DNA from: Candidatus Methanoperedens sp.
Lineage (GTDB): Archaea > Halobacteriota > Methanosarcinia > Methanosarcinales > Methanoperedenaceae
Length of the DNA stretch: 60,457 nt
Direction of reading: 5' to 3'
Assembly (NCBI GenBank): GCA_026552975.1
Contig: JAPMTR010000072.1
Location: 1-60,457, forward strand
Position numbers and translations under genes: made by a program. The notes beneath the pieces were generated by a model. It was not told where the DNA came from. It did not search any database and was given only the letters and a program-made list of their open reading frames with translations. Positions 1 to 7,828 of the stretch are shown one piece after another (position 1 is the first letter of the stretch; every line of letters starts with the position of its first letter).

Positions 1-111
1 TAGTTGATTATTTTGTGTTTTTCTTGAGTGGGAGAAACCTACAAAATAAAATAATAAGTAATATATTTAAAATGTCCCAAGACTAACTTGACGCTATGGA
101 ACCCTTCTATA

Positions 112-876
112 TTACCCAATATATCTTAGATCTTCATCTGTTGAAGATGGGGTCTGCCCCTGCTCCATCTCGCGAAGTTTTGCAACGATCTTTTCCATCT
201 CAGATGCCCGCTCTTCAAGAGCAGCCATATCAACTTCGATCTCCAGGATCTTGCACAGGACCTTAAGCACAGCCTGTGCGCTCTTCGGGTCAACAAGATA
301 TCCTGAGGTAACTCCCATAAGACATGCTGCATCAATACCGCGCAGTTCTCCAAGACCAAGAAGCAATCCGGATGCTCCAACAATACCGCCTCCTGGTTCA
401 TTCGGCCTGAATTCCACGCCATACCCTTTTAATTCTTTTATAAGTTTAATATTATTCGAAGCTCCAAGGACAGTTTCTGTTTCAACAAGCTGCCCGACAC
501 CGTATCCCCCCAGCGCATAGATACGTTCAACTTTGAACTCCTCAGCAATATCCAGGAATACTCCGCTTAATTCATAATGCCCTTCATTCGTTGTGCTCTG
601 GTGATCCCCCACAAGGATCAAAATATCGTTCTTGCCTTTTTTTGATTTATAAGCGTACAGCTCATTTCTTACAAGCCTTGTTGTCCCATCTTCCAATACT
701 ATTACCTGTGGAGGCAAATGAGGGGAATATATCTCCATGATCTTTTTGGCACCCAGCTCATCAATCATGTGTTCAGCCACAAGTTTTCCGACGTGTCCGA
801 CACCTGGAAGCCCTTCAATAAGTATGGGTTTTTTTAATCGGGGTTTCTTTGATCTTAGGATAGTTGTCTTTATCAT
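112..876 (-). CDS. PAC2-family proteasome assembly chaperone homologue
   Basis: A 254-residue protein of the PAC2 superfamily (archaeal PbaA/PbaB, eukaryotic Pba1-Pba2/PAC1-PAC2), cytosolic and expected to bind 20S proteasome precursors. The N-terminal glycine-rich strand-turn (E-G-L-P-G-V-G-H-V-G, residues 21-30), the central G-G-Y-G-V-G (123-128) and the G-V-T-S-G-Y-L motif (188-194) are family features. A charged helix (about 217-240) precedes a flexible tail ending D-L-R-Y-I-G. That tail is HbYX-like but has Tyr third from the end, not second. It is the last gene of the translation operon; its ATG overlaps the nop10 stop as ATGA, which fixes the start. A paralogue lies at 44095-44844. The proteasome role is inferred from the family. 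Confidence 0.87.
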   Translation of the reverse strand: MIKTTILRSKKPRLKKPILIEGLPGVGHVGKLVAEHMIDELGAKKIMEIYSPHLPPQVIVLEDGTTRLVRNELYAYKSKKGKNDILILVGDHQSTTNEGHYELSGVFLDIAEEFKVERIYALGGYGVGQLVETETVLGASNNIKLIKELKGYGVEFRPNEPGGGIVGASGLLLGLGELRGIDAACLMGVTSGYLVDPKSAQAVLKVLCKILEIEVDMAALEERASEMEKIVAKLREMEQGQTPSSTDEDLRYIG

Positions 877-1031
877 GATACTGTTTTCCTTGTAATGCGC
901 CTGTATTTTCCATATCGGTCTTCAAGAGAAAATCGCGCCGGACGTGAATATCTGGTCGTAGAGCCGCATAACGGGCATACTTCCTTGAGAGTATATCTCC
1001 CGCAGGTACACTTTCTGATCTTTGAAACCAT
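873..1031 (-). CDS. nop10: Nop10, H/ACA RNP protein (52 aa)
   Basis: A very short gene read directly from the sequence. The product begins M-V-S-K-I-R-K-C and has paired cysteines (C8, C10, C19, C22; C-T-C-G-R-Y-T-L-K then C-P-L-C-G). It continues with the hallmark Nop10 segment R-P-A-R-F-S-L-E-D-R-Y-G-K-Y-R-R. Nop10 is a structural part of the archaeal H/ACA ribonucleoprotein with Cbf5, Gar1 and L7Ae, which pseudouridylates rRNA. The order aIF2-alpha - nop10 - PAC2 is the usual archaeal arrangement. It starts 14 bases after the aIF2-alpha stop and ends in an ATGA overlap with the PAC2 gene, so translation is probably coupled. Confidence 0.95.
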   Translation of the reverse strand: MVSKIRKCTCGRYTLKEVCPLCGSTTRYSRPARFSLEDRYGKYRRITRKTVS

Positions 1032-1045
1032 AGATTTTTCGAATA

Positions 1046-1840
1046 TTAACTGGCTTTTTCGTTATGCCTGAAGAATTCGCCATTCCCGCCATCTTTCTCG
1101 ATGATCTTTATGGCAGATTGAGCCGCTTTCTTAAGAACAGCTTCGGCTTTTTTATAATCAGGAGCTATGACATGTATCCTGTATCTTGGCGCGCCGACAT
1201 ATGAAATATCCACATTTATATCTTCACTATCCACTTTATTTGCAAAGGCAAGTGCTTTGCGGATATGGTCTATCCCATCCGGGAGATAGCAATTAAGGTC
1301 TAAGAAACCTGATATATCTACCTGTGGCTTTTTCAGGTTCTCAATTGCAACTTTTGTAATGGCATCTGCAACGTCGCCCTCAACTCCGATCTTGGTAAGC
1401 GAGGATTTATCTTCAAATCTTGCTTTTTGAAAAGCAGCATAGACACTACCGAACTTTTCATAGAAAAGATCTGTTAATTTGGGAAGATCTTCCGCTTTCA
1501 TTTTGGTAGTCTTTGCCACATACTCGATCCATTTCTCTGCTTTCTGTTCGTTCTTCCATTCCTGGATCTTTTCGCGCCTCTGGTGTTCATTGACATCTTT
1601 AAGAGAAAGGTCAATATGGTGCTTGGCCGTATCAACGTACAGCACTTTACATACTATCTTCTGTCCTTCTCTGACATGGTCGCGGATGTATTTTACCCAG
1701 CCTGATGCAACATCAGAGATGTGGATCAAACCTTCTTTATTTCCATATTCGTCAAGTTCAACGAACGCGCCAAATTCGGTGACCCTTTTTACACTGCAGA
1801 CAACGTTATCATCTGCATCGGGCCAACCCCTTCTTTCCAT
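1046..1840 (-). CDS. Translation initiation factor aIF2, alpha subunit
   Basis: A 264-residue alpha subunit of the heterotrimeric factor that brings initiator Met-tRNA to the small ribosomal subunit. The N-terminal S1 domain (about 10-85) is clear: V-V-C-S-V-K-R-V-T-E-F-G-A-F-V-E-L, then G-L-I-H-I-S-D-V and H-I-D-L-S-L-K-D-V-N. A helical middle domain and the alpha-beta C-terminal domain (R-Y-R-I-H-V-I-A-P-D-Y-K-K-A-E) follow. The start is taken at the ATG that overlaps the rps27e stop as TGATG. A GTG three bases upstream is less likely. Length is normal for the family. Confidence 0.96.
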   Translation of the reverse strand: MERRGWPDADDNVVCSVKRVTEFGAFVELDEYGNKEGLIHISDVASGWVKYIRDHVREGQKIVCKVLYVDTAKHHIDLSLKDVNEHQRREKIQEWKNEQKAEKWIEYVAKTTKMKAEDLPKLTDLFYEKFGSVYAAFQKARFEDKSSLTKIGVEGDVADAITKVAIENLKKPQVDISGFLDLNCYLPDGIDHIRKALAFANKVDSEDINVDISYVGAPRYRIHVIAPDYKKAEAVLKKAAQSAIKIIEKDGGNGEFFRHNEKAS

Positions 1841-2013
1841 CACTCAAGAACCTCAACGATCTGCGTTTTTACGAAAGCTTTTCCACCCGTGGGCTCAGAA
1901 AGCGTTCTTCCGCAAACCAGACAGGTTACTGTTGTGCTTGCGCATCCGAAAACTACCTGCTCGTTCTCACAGTCATTGCATTTTACTTTTAAAAATCTGC
2001 TCTTTGGTTCCAT
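1840..2013 (-). CDS. rps27e: 30S ribosomal protein S27e (57 aa)
   Basis: A short zinc-ribbon ribosomal protein read directly from the sequence. It begins [15 protein letters not shown] and has C-x2-C (C12, C15), then C24 and C-L-V-C-G (C31, C34). It ends in [15 protein letters not shown], the typical S27e C-terminus. It sits between rpl44e (one base gap) and aIF2-alpha (TGATG overlap), the standard archaeal order. The start ATG is at 2011-2013. Confidence 0.95.
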   Translation of the reverse strand: MEPKSRFLKVKCNDCENEQVVFGCASTTVTCLVCGRTLSEPTGGKAFVKTQIVEVLE

Positions 2014-2014
2014 G

Positions 2015-2299
2015 TTAAGACTCCACGATCTCGAATTTACCCGATCTGAAACATTTGGGTTTCTGGTGTGCTTTCTTGCATGTTGTGCATCTGTATCTCA
2101 GGTTAATACGTTTTGTGGGCTTATCCCCTCCAGGGACTTTTGAGAATTTGCCTGAATTTCCGATCCCTGTATGCCTGTACTTTTGCCTAGTTATTCTTGT
2201 TAATGTCGATGCTTTTCCTTTTTTTACTCTTTCCACTACATGAGGGGTATGGGTCCTGCACGAAGGACAATATGTATTAAATTTCTTGGGTATTTTCAT
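2015..2299 (-). CDS. rpl44e: 50S ribosomal protein L44e
   Basis: A 94-residue ribosomal protein that starts [14 protein letters not shown], as archaeal L44e does. A basic middle ([17 protein letters not shown]) is followed by a second zinc knuckle ([10 protein letters not shown]) and the R-S-G-K-F-E end. An in-frame GTG lies three codons upstream. The ATG at 2297-2299 is preferred because AGGTG stands about six bases before it and the encoded N-terminus then matches the family. The ribosome-binding site overlaps the end of the GINS gene. Confidence 0.96.
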   Translation of the reverse strand: MKIPKKFNTYCPSCRTHTPHVVERVKKGKASTLTRITRQKYRHTGIGNSGKFSKVPGGDKPTKRINLRYRCTTCKKAHQKPKCFRSGKFEIVES

Positions 2300-2304
2300 T
2301 AGAA

Positions 2305-3036
2305 TCACCTGTTAACCATGATCTGAATGGCCGCTTTGCGATTGATCAATGCTGTAGCATTTATGGTCGATAAAACAGCAACATCCTCCTTTGCCAGGGT
2401 ATAATTGCGTCCATCAACACCAACGAATGTTGGAATGTCTTTTAGCAAACGCACGACTATGTACTCTTTACTTATATCCTTTTTGTCTTCCACAGGGATT
2501 TCTTTTGTTTTATTTTCGTGGATTTCAGGGGTTTGTAAAATATCATCAGGGGACTTTTCTTTAACTTTCAGAAAATCTTCAGAGCTTTTTGCCTGAATTT
2601 GAACGCATACTTCCTCAGGTTTTTCCTTCCTGTATATCCTGTTGACCACCTCACTCCTCCATTCTGTCATCAGTCCAACAAGCTGGTCATAGAACTTGCG
2701 TTCCTCCTTCGTCATTGAATCGATATTCCTGTTCTCTTTGGTTCTTGAAGGCGCATGGAGTGATATTTCCGCATTATACCTTGCTTCATTGATTATTTTC
2801 GTGGTTCGTTTGTAAAGTATGCTCTCGATCGCATTCCTCACTGTCTTGAGTTCATCCTCCAGGAGTGAGTATTTCGTGCTGTACATATCATTGATCTTTC
2901 GTTTTTCATCATCCAGTTCCCTTATCTGCTCAGCGATCTTCCCGTAGAAATCCGGTTCCAGGGCTACTAGTTTTTTTCTTTCCTCTCTTTCCACTTTCAG
3001 GATATTATCAAGGTTTATCCGGGTCTTATCACGCAT
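2305..3036 (-). CDS. GINS complex subunit (Gins51/Gins15 type)
   Basis: A 243-residue DNA replication protein. GINS joins MCM helicase and the GAN/RecJ nuclease in the archaeal CMG-like replisome. The N-terminal half is the helical A domain ([15 protein letters not shown], about 16-31, then [10 protein letters not shown]). A charged linker (150-190) leads to the small beta B domain ([20 protein letters not shown], about 195-215). A-then-B order is the Gins51 (Psf1/Sld5-like) arrangement. It overlaps the 3' end of priS by eight bases, and the two genes commonly travel together in euryarchaea. Confidence 0.9.
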   Translation of the reverse strand: MRDKTRINLDNILKVEREERKKLVALEPDFYGKIAEQIRELDDEKRKINDMYSTKYSLLEDELKTVRNAIESILYKRTTKIINEARYNAEISLHAPSRTKENRNIDSMTKEERKFYDQLVGLMTEWRSEVVNRIYRKEKPEEVCVQIQAKSSEDFLKVKEKSPDDILQTPEIHENKTKEIPVEDKKDISKEYIVVRLLKDIPTFVGVDGRNYTLAKEDVAVLSTINATALINRKAAIQIMVNR

Positions 3037-4432
3037 ATTCAGCCGCTCCGCGACACATCAGGTAAATGGCCGCATATTCTGGCAGGCTATTCTTACCTTC
3101 TGACACTGTAAAGCTTTTTCCCTTCATCTCAATTGTTGAGAACTGAGGTTTGAGTGGGGAAATTGCTTCAATTTCTATCATCTGTTCACTGAAAACCAAA
3201 GCGTCATTGAGGGGATCAAAATCTTTGAATTCGGTAAGGGAGAGGGGCACGACGCGCATGCCTGAGCCACCGTGAAGGGAGTTGGGCATGCGAATGAGAC
3301 GCTTGATGTCTGCGGTGACGGGTTCGTCAGTGTGGGCGCTTCCAAGATTGATGCTATTGTCTTCAATTGCTTTCAGGACGATGGCATTAAAAAGATCTTC
3401 ATCATCTATGATCCCTCTTGTTTCTATCATATCCAGTGCTTTAGGGTTTTTTGCCTTGCTTTTGATTTTCTTAAGTTTTTTCTTTGCTTCTATCGAAAAA
3501 TCTTTTAAATCGTTAGCTATCAAGATATCACGTACTTTTTTTTCAGGAATTCCGACTTCTTCAGCAATTTTCTTATTGCTAATCTTTGGTGTGTTATTTT
3601 TTATTTGAACTATTGATTCTGCGATATCACATGATATCGAACCAGTTTTGATATTATTAAGATTATAATTATTAAGTATTTTTTTAATTTCATTAATAGC
3701 ATCAACTTCATCTTTTGTTGAAACGCCTTTCAAGAAAGAAATTATGTAAAGACTGATGCGTTTCCCCCATCCAAATCCAACGGATGTATCATCGAATGAT
3801 CGTACTTTTCTTGGTGAGATTAATTCCTTTTCCTTGAATTTTTTACCTGTATCTATCAAACCGTGCGTCTCTGGTTTGAATAAATAATTAATACTTAATC
3901 CCGTGCCACTTATATAATCCACGATCTCCCTTCGCTGTGCGCTTTCAAGCGTGAGCACCTTCGGGTCGTGCACATGGATATGATAGCCACGCCCTCCTGA
4001 GAATACGATATTGATATTATTTTCAGAAAAACCAAAATCCCCAATAAGGAAATCTAGAAGCTTCGAGGTCTCTGATTTTACATTATCAAGCATTCCCTTG
4101 TATGAATGAATCTTGCCAGGCAAATGATCAGCATCGAGATCAAATATCAGGTCTGCGCCCTGCCATTTCTTTTCCTTCATGGTAGATGCACCTGGAAATT
4201 CATAATAGGCGGCTGAATGATATGCATGCGCCGGGACCATACCCCGGATGTAATCAAGCGCCTCATTCTCCCTTGAGAATGCCTTGTGCCGACGCATAAC
4301 GACTTCCGGGAGCTCGTCAAAAAATATGAAACCCCATTCGCGTCTTGGGAAATCATGGGGAAGGGTCAACTGGAAATTCTGGTAGTAATCTGCAAACCTT
4401 TTTCTTAAGAACTGTTTTGTCCTGAAATTCAC
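3029..4432 (-). CDS. priS: DNA primase, catalytic small subunit PriS
   Basis: A 467-residue AEP-superfamily primase subunit that makes primers for replication with PriL (not in the window). The catalytic metal site D-L-D-A-D is at 98-102, preceded by A-D-L-I-F. The nucleotide-binding motif S-G-G-R-G-Y-H-I-H-V is at 145-154. The third motif (T-D-E-P-V-T, then R-L-I-R-M-P-N-S-L-H-G-G-S-G) is at 368-391. It is longer than many PriS proteins. The excess lies at about 250-335, a Lys/Asn-rich stretch containing a helix-turn-helix-like segment (I-S-N-K-K-I-A-E-E-V-G-I-P-E-K-K-V). It is the first gene of the block that runs down to the PAC2 gene. Confidence 0.96.
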   Translation of the reverse strand: MNFRTKQFLRKRFADYYQNFQLTLPHDFPRREWGFIFFDELPEVVMRRHKAFSRENEALDYIRGMVPAHAYHSAAYYEFPGASTMKEKKWQGADLIFDLDADHLPGKIHSYKGMLDNVKSETSKLLDFLIGDFGFSENNINIVFSGGRGYHIHVHDPKVLTLESAQRREIVDYISGTGLSINYLFKPETHGLIDTGKKFKEKELISPRKVRSFDDTSVGFGWGKRISLYIISFLKGVSTKDEVDAINEIKKILNNYNLNNIKTGSISCDIAESIVQIKNNTPKISNKKIAEEVGIPEKKVRDILIANDLKDFSIEAKKKLKKIKSKAKNPKALDMIETRGIIDDEDLFNAIVLKAIEDNSINLGSAHTDEPVTADIKRLIRMPNSLHGGSGMRVVPLSLTEFKDFDPLNDALVFSEQMIEIEAISPLKPQFSTIEMKGKSFTVSEGKNSLPEYAAIYLMCRGAAEYA

Positions 4433-4496
4433 ATGGTTTAATAGTACTTAAACCTTAAAATCGTAATGTTTTATATTTTTCAAACATAACTGATAA

Positions 4497-5411
4497 TCAT
4501 TTATCAGAAAGCCTTATTTCTATTTCCATTAATTCTTCGGCCAGAATGGAATTTTTAAAAATTTTCCTTGCATCATGCAGGAGACTTTCTTTTTTTTCGA
4601 AATACCTTGAACTGATATGGGTCAGGATCAATTGTTTCACATGTGCATTCCTGGCAACCTGTGCAGCTTCTTTTGCAGTTGAATGTTTCGTTTCAATCGC
4701 CCAGTCCTTAAGGTCTTCTCCGAGGGTGCTATCGTGGATCAAGAGATCTGCACCTGAACTTTCAATTTCAATATTCTTAGATGGCCTTGTATCTCCTGAA
4801 TAGACGATCTTCCTTCCTGGTCGGCTTTCACCTATTACCTGGCAAGGAAGGATCGTTTTTCCATCTATGGTGACAGGTTCGCCATTTTGCAGCTTTGAGA
4901 AATGCCTTCCTACAGGAACCCCGAGTTCAATGGCTTTTTCCCGATTAAATCGGCCAATGCGTTTTTTCTCCTCAAGAACATAGCCCAGGCTTGGGATACC
5001 GTGTTCTGTCCCCACAGCCTTTATAAAATAATCTCCTTTATCAATAATATCTCCATCACTCATTTCATGTGCATTTATTGAAAATCCGAGCCTGTAATAA
5101 CCAAGCTGTACAAGAAGATCCACAAATTGTTTTGTCCAGATCGGGCCATAAATATCAAGCGGCTCTTGCCGGCCATTAAAAGACATGGTCTGGATAAGCC
5201 CAGGAATACCCAGGAAATGGTCTGCATGGAAATGTGTAATGTAAATGGAACTTAGCTTCATACCAGTCTTTGCACACATCATCTGGCGTTGTGTCCCTTC
5301 GCCGCAGTCAAAGAGCATCATATCGCCTTCCCGGTTGATAAAAATAGATGAAGGATTGCGGTCTGGTGTAGGAAGCGTTCCTCCAGTACCAAGAAAAGTT
5401 ACGGAAAGCAT
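4497..5411 (-). CDS. rnz: Ribonuclease Z (tRNA 3' processing endonuclease)
   Basis: A 304-residue metallo-beta-lactamase-fold endonuclease that removes 3' trailers from pre-tRNA. It starts M-L-S-V-T-F-L-G-T-G-G and has the core metal motif H-F-H-A-D-H at 60-65, followed by F-L-G-I-P-G-L. Further ligands lie in G-T-E-H-G-I-P, Y-S-G-D-T-R and T-H-I-S-S-R. The exosite region (R-F-N-R-E-K-A-I-E-L-G-V-P-V-G) matches short-form RNase Z. Length is normal. It is separated from priS by 64 bases and probably transcribed alone. Confidence 0.96.
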   Translation of the reverse strand: MLSVTFLGTGGTLPTPDRNPSSIFINREGDMMLFDCGEGTQRQMMCAKTGMKLSSIYITHFHADHFLGIPGLIQTMSFNGRQEPLDIYGPIWTKQFVDLLVQLGYYRLGFSINAHEMSDGDIIDKGDYFIKAVGTEHGIPSLGYVLEEKKRIGRFNREKAIELGVPVGRHFSKLQNGEPVTIDGKTILPCQVIGESRPGRKIVYSGDTRPSKNIEIESSGADLLIHDSTLGEDLKDWAIETKHSTAKEAAQVARNAHVKQLILTHISSRYFEKKESLLHDARKIFKNSILAEELMEIEIRLSDK

Positions 5412-5476
5412 GAGAGCTTAATTGTACCGGAGATTTAAATAGGTCACTTGTTATAAGCAAATGTTATTTGCAGACA

Positions 5477-5740
5477 TCAGGTATTAAGATGGCAAACGAT
5501 TTCTGATTTACCTGCCCATGTAAAAAATGCCTTTATCTTGGTTTTACAAATTACGACCGTTCCGATAAAACATTCGTTATGCTTCTCCATAATATATTTA
5601 TTCACATCGGTCTTATCCCACTTTTCGAGCGCTTTGATCCTGTTGATGCCTTTTAAGAATTTACTGTATTCTGTGATGGTCTTCTCTGCGGTGCCTTTGA
5701 TTTTGAGGTCAAGAAGGAATTGATCGATTATTCTAATCAT
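5477..5740 (-). pseudogene. Integrase fragment: N-terminal SAM-like core-binding domain only
   Basis: An 87-residue open frame that matches only the N-terminal core-binding (SAM-like) part of tyrosine recombinases: F-L-L-D-L-K-I-K-G-T-A-E-K-T-I-T-E-Y near the start, then a helix ending K-A-F-F-T-W-A-G-K. The catalytic domain with the R-H-R-Y residues is absent, and nothing resembling it follows in the 65 bases before the next gene. It lies 84 bases from the 3' end of tRNA-Tyr, the usual place for an integrase of a tRNA-targeting element. It could instead be a solo domain protein; a decayed integrase is the simpler reading. Confidence 0.6.
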
Positions 5741-5824
5741 ATTATATTATATGTACCTACTAGGCAATAAACCCATGATCTGAAATAAACCCCCATAATG
5801 TTTTTTTTTAAAAATAAAAAAAAA

Positions 5825-5934
5825 TCCCACCTCCCGGACTCGAACCGGGGACTTCGCGGTGCCTGCGCGTTAACATGTGCTTTGCACATTATCCAAACTA
5901 CAGCCGCGCACTCTAGCCACTGAGTTAAGGTAGG
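5825..5934 (-). tRNA. tRNA-Tyr (GTA) with a 37-base intron
   Basis: A full cloverleaf folds on the minus strand. Acceptor CCTACCT pairs with AGGTGGG plus A73. The D stem is ACTC/GAGT, the anticodon stem CGCGG/CCGCG, and the T arm CCCGG-TTCGAGT-CCGGG. The anticodon loop reads C-T-G-T-A-G, giving GTA. The intron occupies about 5861-5897, after position 37, the canonical archaeal site, and would be cut by the splicing endonuclease at a bulge-helix-bulge. C1-G72 and A73 are the identity elements of archaeal tRNA-Tyr and confirm the assignment. A TATA-like TTAAGTATATTT lies about 30 bases upstream. Confidence 0.95.
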
Positions 5935-6015
5935 ATGGCTTCTCAATAAACACAAATATACTTAACCCTTTTCGTTCACTTTACAGGATATCTGAATTTT
6001 CACGATTTGCATCGA

Positions 6016-7179
6016 TCAGAAAAGCGTTTTGAAAGCAACTCCAAATAATTTAATTAGCTGCATCTTATTTCCAGACAGTATCAATTTTTGCATAAATACA
6101 GAAGGATGATCCATATCTCCATATTCGGTCATAAGTTCCCTGATATCTGGCTTGTTCAAAAAAGAAACAAATTCATTTAAGTTATCATTGGTCAGTTTTC
6201 CAATACTCTTATGTATCAGCATCCCGATCTCAAGCTCCTTTCCAACAGCATTTCTCCATTTCTTCTCATACTCAGAAAGACCCCCTTCTTTCCGGGAAGT
6301 TTTTGCAGCAACTTCCCCTGCGATCTTTGCACACACCGCACCCATATATACGCCGCCCCCTGAAGTTGGTTTGACCTGTCCTGCTGCATCCCCAACAAGC
6401 AAAACCCTGTCAGTTGCTGTTTTTTGTGGTGGACCAAGTGGAATTCCCCCGACCACATGTTCTGTGCGGCCGCCCCTGTATCTTGAAGCAACTATTGGGT
6501 GCTTAAGTAGTTTTTCAAGATACTTTATGGCAGGCAATCCGGGATCTTTCGCAAGACCAATCCGTGCCATCCCGGAAAAAGGCACAGCCCAGCCGAAAAA
6601 TCCCGGAGCTATTTCATTTCCTGTGAATATTTCAACATATTCAGGGTCTTTCGGGATATAAGGCGCTTCGAACTGGATACCGGATAAGAATTTTTTGCAT
6701 TTGGGAAGAGCTGCGGCTCTTCCCACTACGCTTTGAATGCCGTCAGCGCCAATTATTACATTTCCTTCGATCTCTTTTTTTTCGCCATTTGAAATTACGG
6801 ATATTTTGCCTGCATCCATACCAATAAAACGGGTTCTCATGAGAACATTCACTCCCTTATCAACTGCGCTCTCAACAAGCGTCCTGTCAAAAATTTTGCG
6901 GTCTATGACATATGCTTTTATATCTTTTCCCCGAACGCATACTTCTTCCCCTGAAGGTGAATATACGAAAGCTCCCCTTATTTTTGAAAGTATGAAATTG
7001 CCTTCTGAGCATTCGCATTCCAGGAGCGCTTTTGTGCTTACCAGGCCAGTGCACTGGACAGGTGAGCCTATGCTTGCATGTTCTTCGATAAGGAGCGTTC
7101 TTGCCCCGTTTATGGCTGCGTATTTTGCGGCCATTGCCCCGGCAGGTCCTGCGCCCACCACAATAACATCATATTTCAT
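6016..7179 (-). CDS. Geranylgeranyl reductase family FAD-dependent oxidoreductase
   Basis: A 387-residue flavoprotein of the GGR family, which saturates isoprenoid double bonds in archaeal lipids or related prenyl compounds. The FAD-binding Rossmann motif (V-V-G-A-G-P-A-G-A-M-A-A-K-Y-A, about 8-22) opens the protein. Next come C-T-G-L-V-S-T (about 43-49), the family's substrate-pocket C-x-G segment, and G-D-A-A-G-Q-V-K-P-T-S-G-G-G-V (about 270-284). The start is set at the ATG 7177-7179; a TTG two codons upstream is possible. It overlaps tfuA by 11 bases, so it is probably in the ycaO-tfuA operon. Whether it makes membrane lipids or another product cannot be told; related paralogues are common. 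Confidence 0.88.
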   Translation of the reverse strand: MKYDVIVVGAGPAGAMAAKYAAINGARTLLIEEHASIGSPVQCTGLVSTKALLECECSEGNFILSKIRGAFVYSPSGEEVCVRGKDIKAYVIDRKIFDRTLVESAVDKGVNVLMRTRFIGMDAGKISVISNGEKKEIEGNVIIGADGIQSVVGRAAALPKCKKFLSGIQFEAPYIPKDPEYVEIFTGNEIAPGFFGWAVPFSGMARIGLAKDPGLPAIKYLEKLLKHPIVASRYRGGRTEHVVGGIPLGPPQKTATDRVLLVGDAAGQVKPTSGGGVYMGAVCAKIAGEVAAKTSRKEGGLSEYEKKWRNAVGKELEIGMLIHKSIGKLTNDNLNEFVSFLNKPDIRELMTEYGDMDHPSVFMQKLILSGNKMQLIKLFGVAFKTLF

Positions 7180-7828
7180 GTTCAATGCTCAATTCTTTTA
7201 TCTTTTCAAGCACAAGAATGGCATCCTTTCGCTTAAGATCAACATTGTTCTCTAAAAAAAAATCCTGCAGGATTTTCTTTTCAGCGGCTTTAATGATACC
7301 TTTTTTTTCACATTCAGCGATGATATTGCGGTAATTTCTTTCAGGATAGAATATTTTTCTTGTTATGCCCAGGACCGCCTTTGCCTGCTCTTCATGCAAT
7401 ATTCCCGCAGTTTGGGCAGCATTCACGGTTTCCCTGATATTGACAAGCGGAAGCGATAGAGATTCATTTGTTTCACCATTAAAAGTCACAGCGACCTCAT
7501 CATCAGACTCAATAACACCGCTTCGATACATTTCATATATCCTGCCAACCCCGATCATGCCATAGGTATCAAGCTCAGAAGCGCGAAGCGCCCCCATACT
7601 GGCTCCTCCTATAACGATCACCCCGATCTTTAGCAGTTCGATTATTTCGCGATGGGCAACTGCTGCGCTATCTAAAAAAACACCATCAATAATGCCAATT
7701 ATTTCAGGTGTGTCATTAAGTATCCTTCTAAGATCTCCCCTTCTTACGGGTGGTCGGTAGTCTGCATCCAGTATCTGTTTTGCTTGCGTGTGGCTGATGC
7801 TTGTACCGGTATAAACCACAGGCTTCAT
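7169..7828 (-). CDS. tfuA: TfuA-related McrA-glycine thioamidation protein
   Basis: A 219-residue TfuA-like protein, partner of YcaO in making thioglycine in McrA, the catalytic subunit of methyl-coenzyme M reductase. In Methanosarcina, deletion of ycaO-tfuA is known to remove this modification. Visible family features are the N-terminal V-Y-T-G-T-S-I-S-H (5-13), the F-L-D-S-A-A-V-A-H-R-E-I segment (about 51-62) and G-G-A-S-M-G-A-L-R-A-S-E-L (about 74-86). Its ATG overlaps the ycaO stop by four bases, so the two are co-translated. The role follows from family and context; McrA itself is not in the window. Confidence 0.9.
   Translation of the reverse strand: MKPVVYTGTSISHTQAKQILDADYRPPVRRGDLRRILNDTPEIIGIIDGVFLDSAAVAHREIIELLKIGVIVIGGASMGALRASELDTYGMIGVGRIYEMYRSGVIESDDEVAVTFNGETNESLSLPLVNIRETVNAAQTAGILHEEQAKAVLGITRKIFYPERNYRNIIAECEKKGIIKAAEKKILQDFFLENNVDLKRKDAILVLEKIKELSIEHEI

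Noticed and set aside
1479..2143. Long plus-strand frames over aIF2-alpha and S27e
   Set aside because: They are antisense to well-conserved translation genes and show no family motif.
5737..5955. 72-codon minus-strand frame across the tRNA-Tyr
   Set aside because: It reads straight through the tRNA gene and its intron; there is no sign of a protein family.
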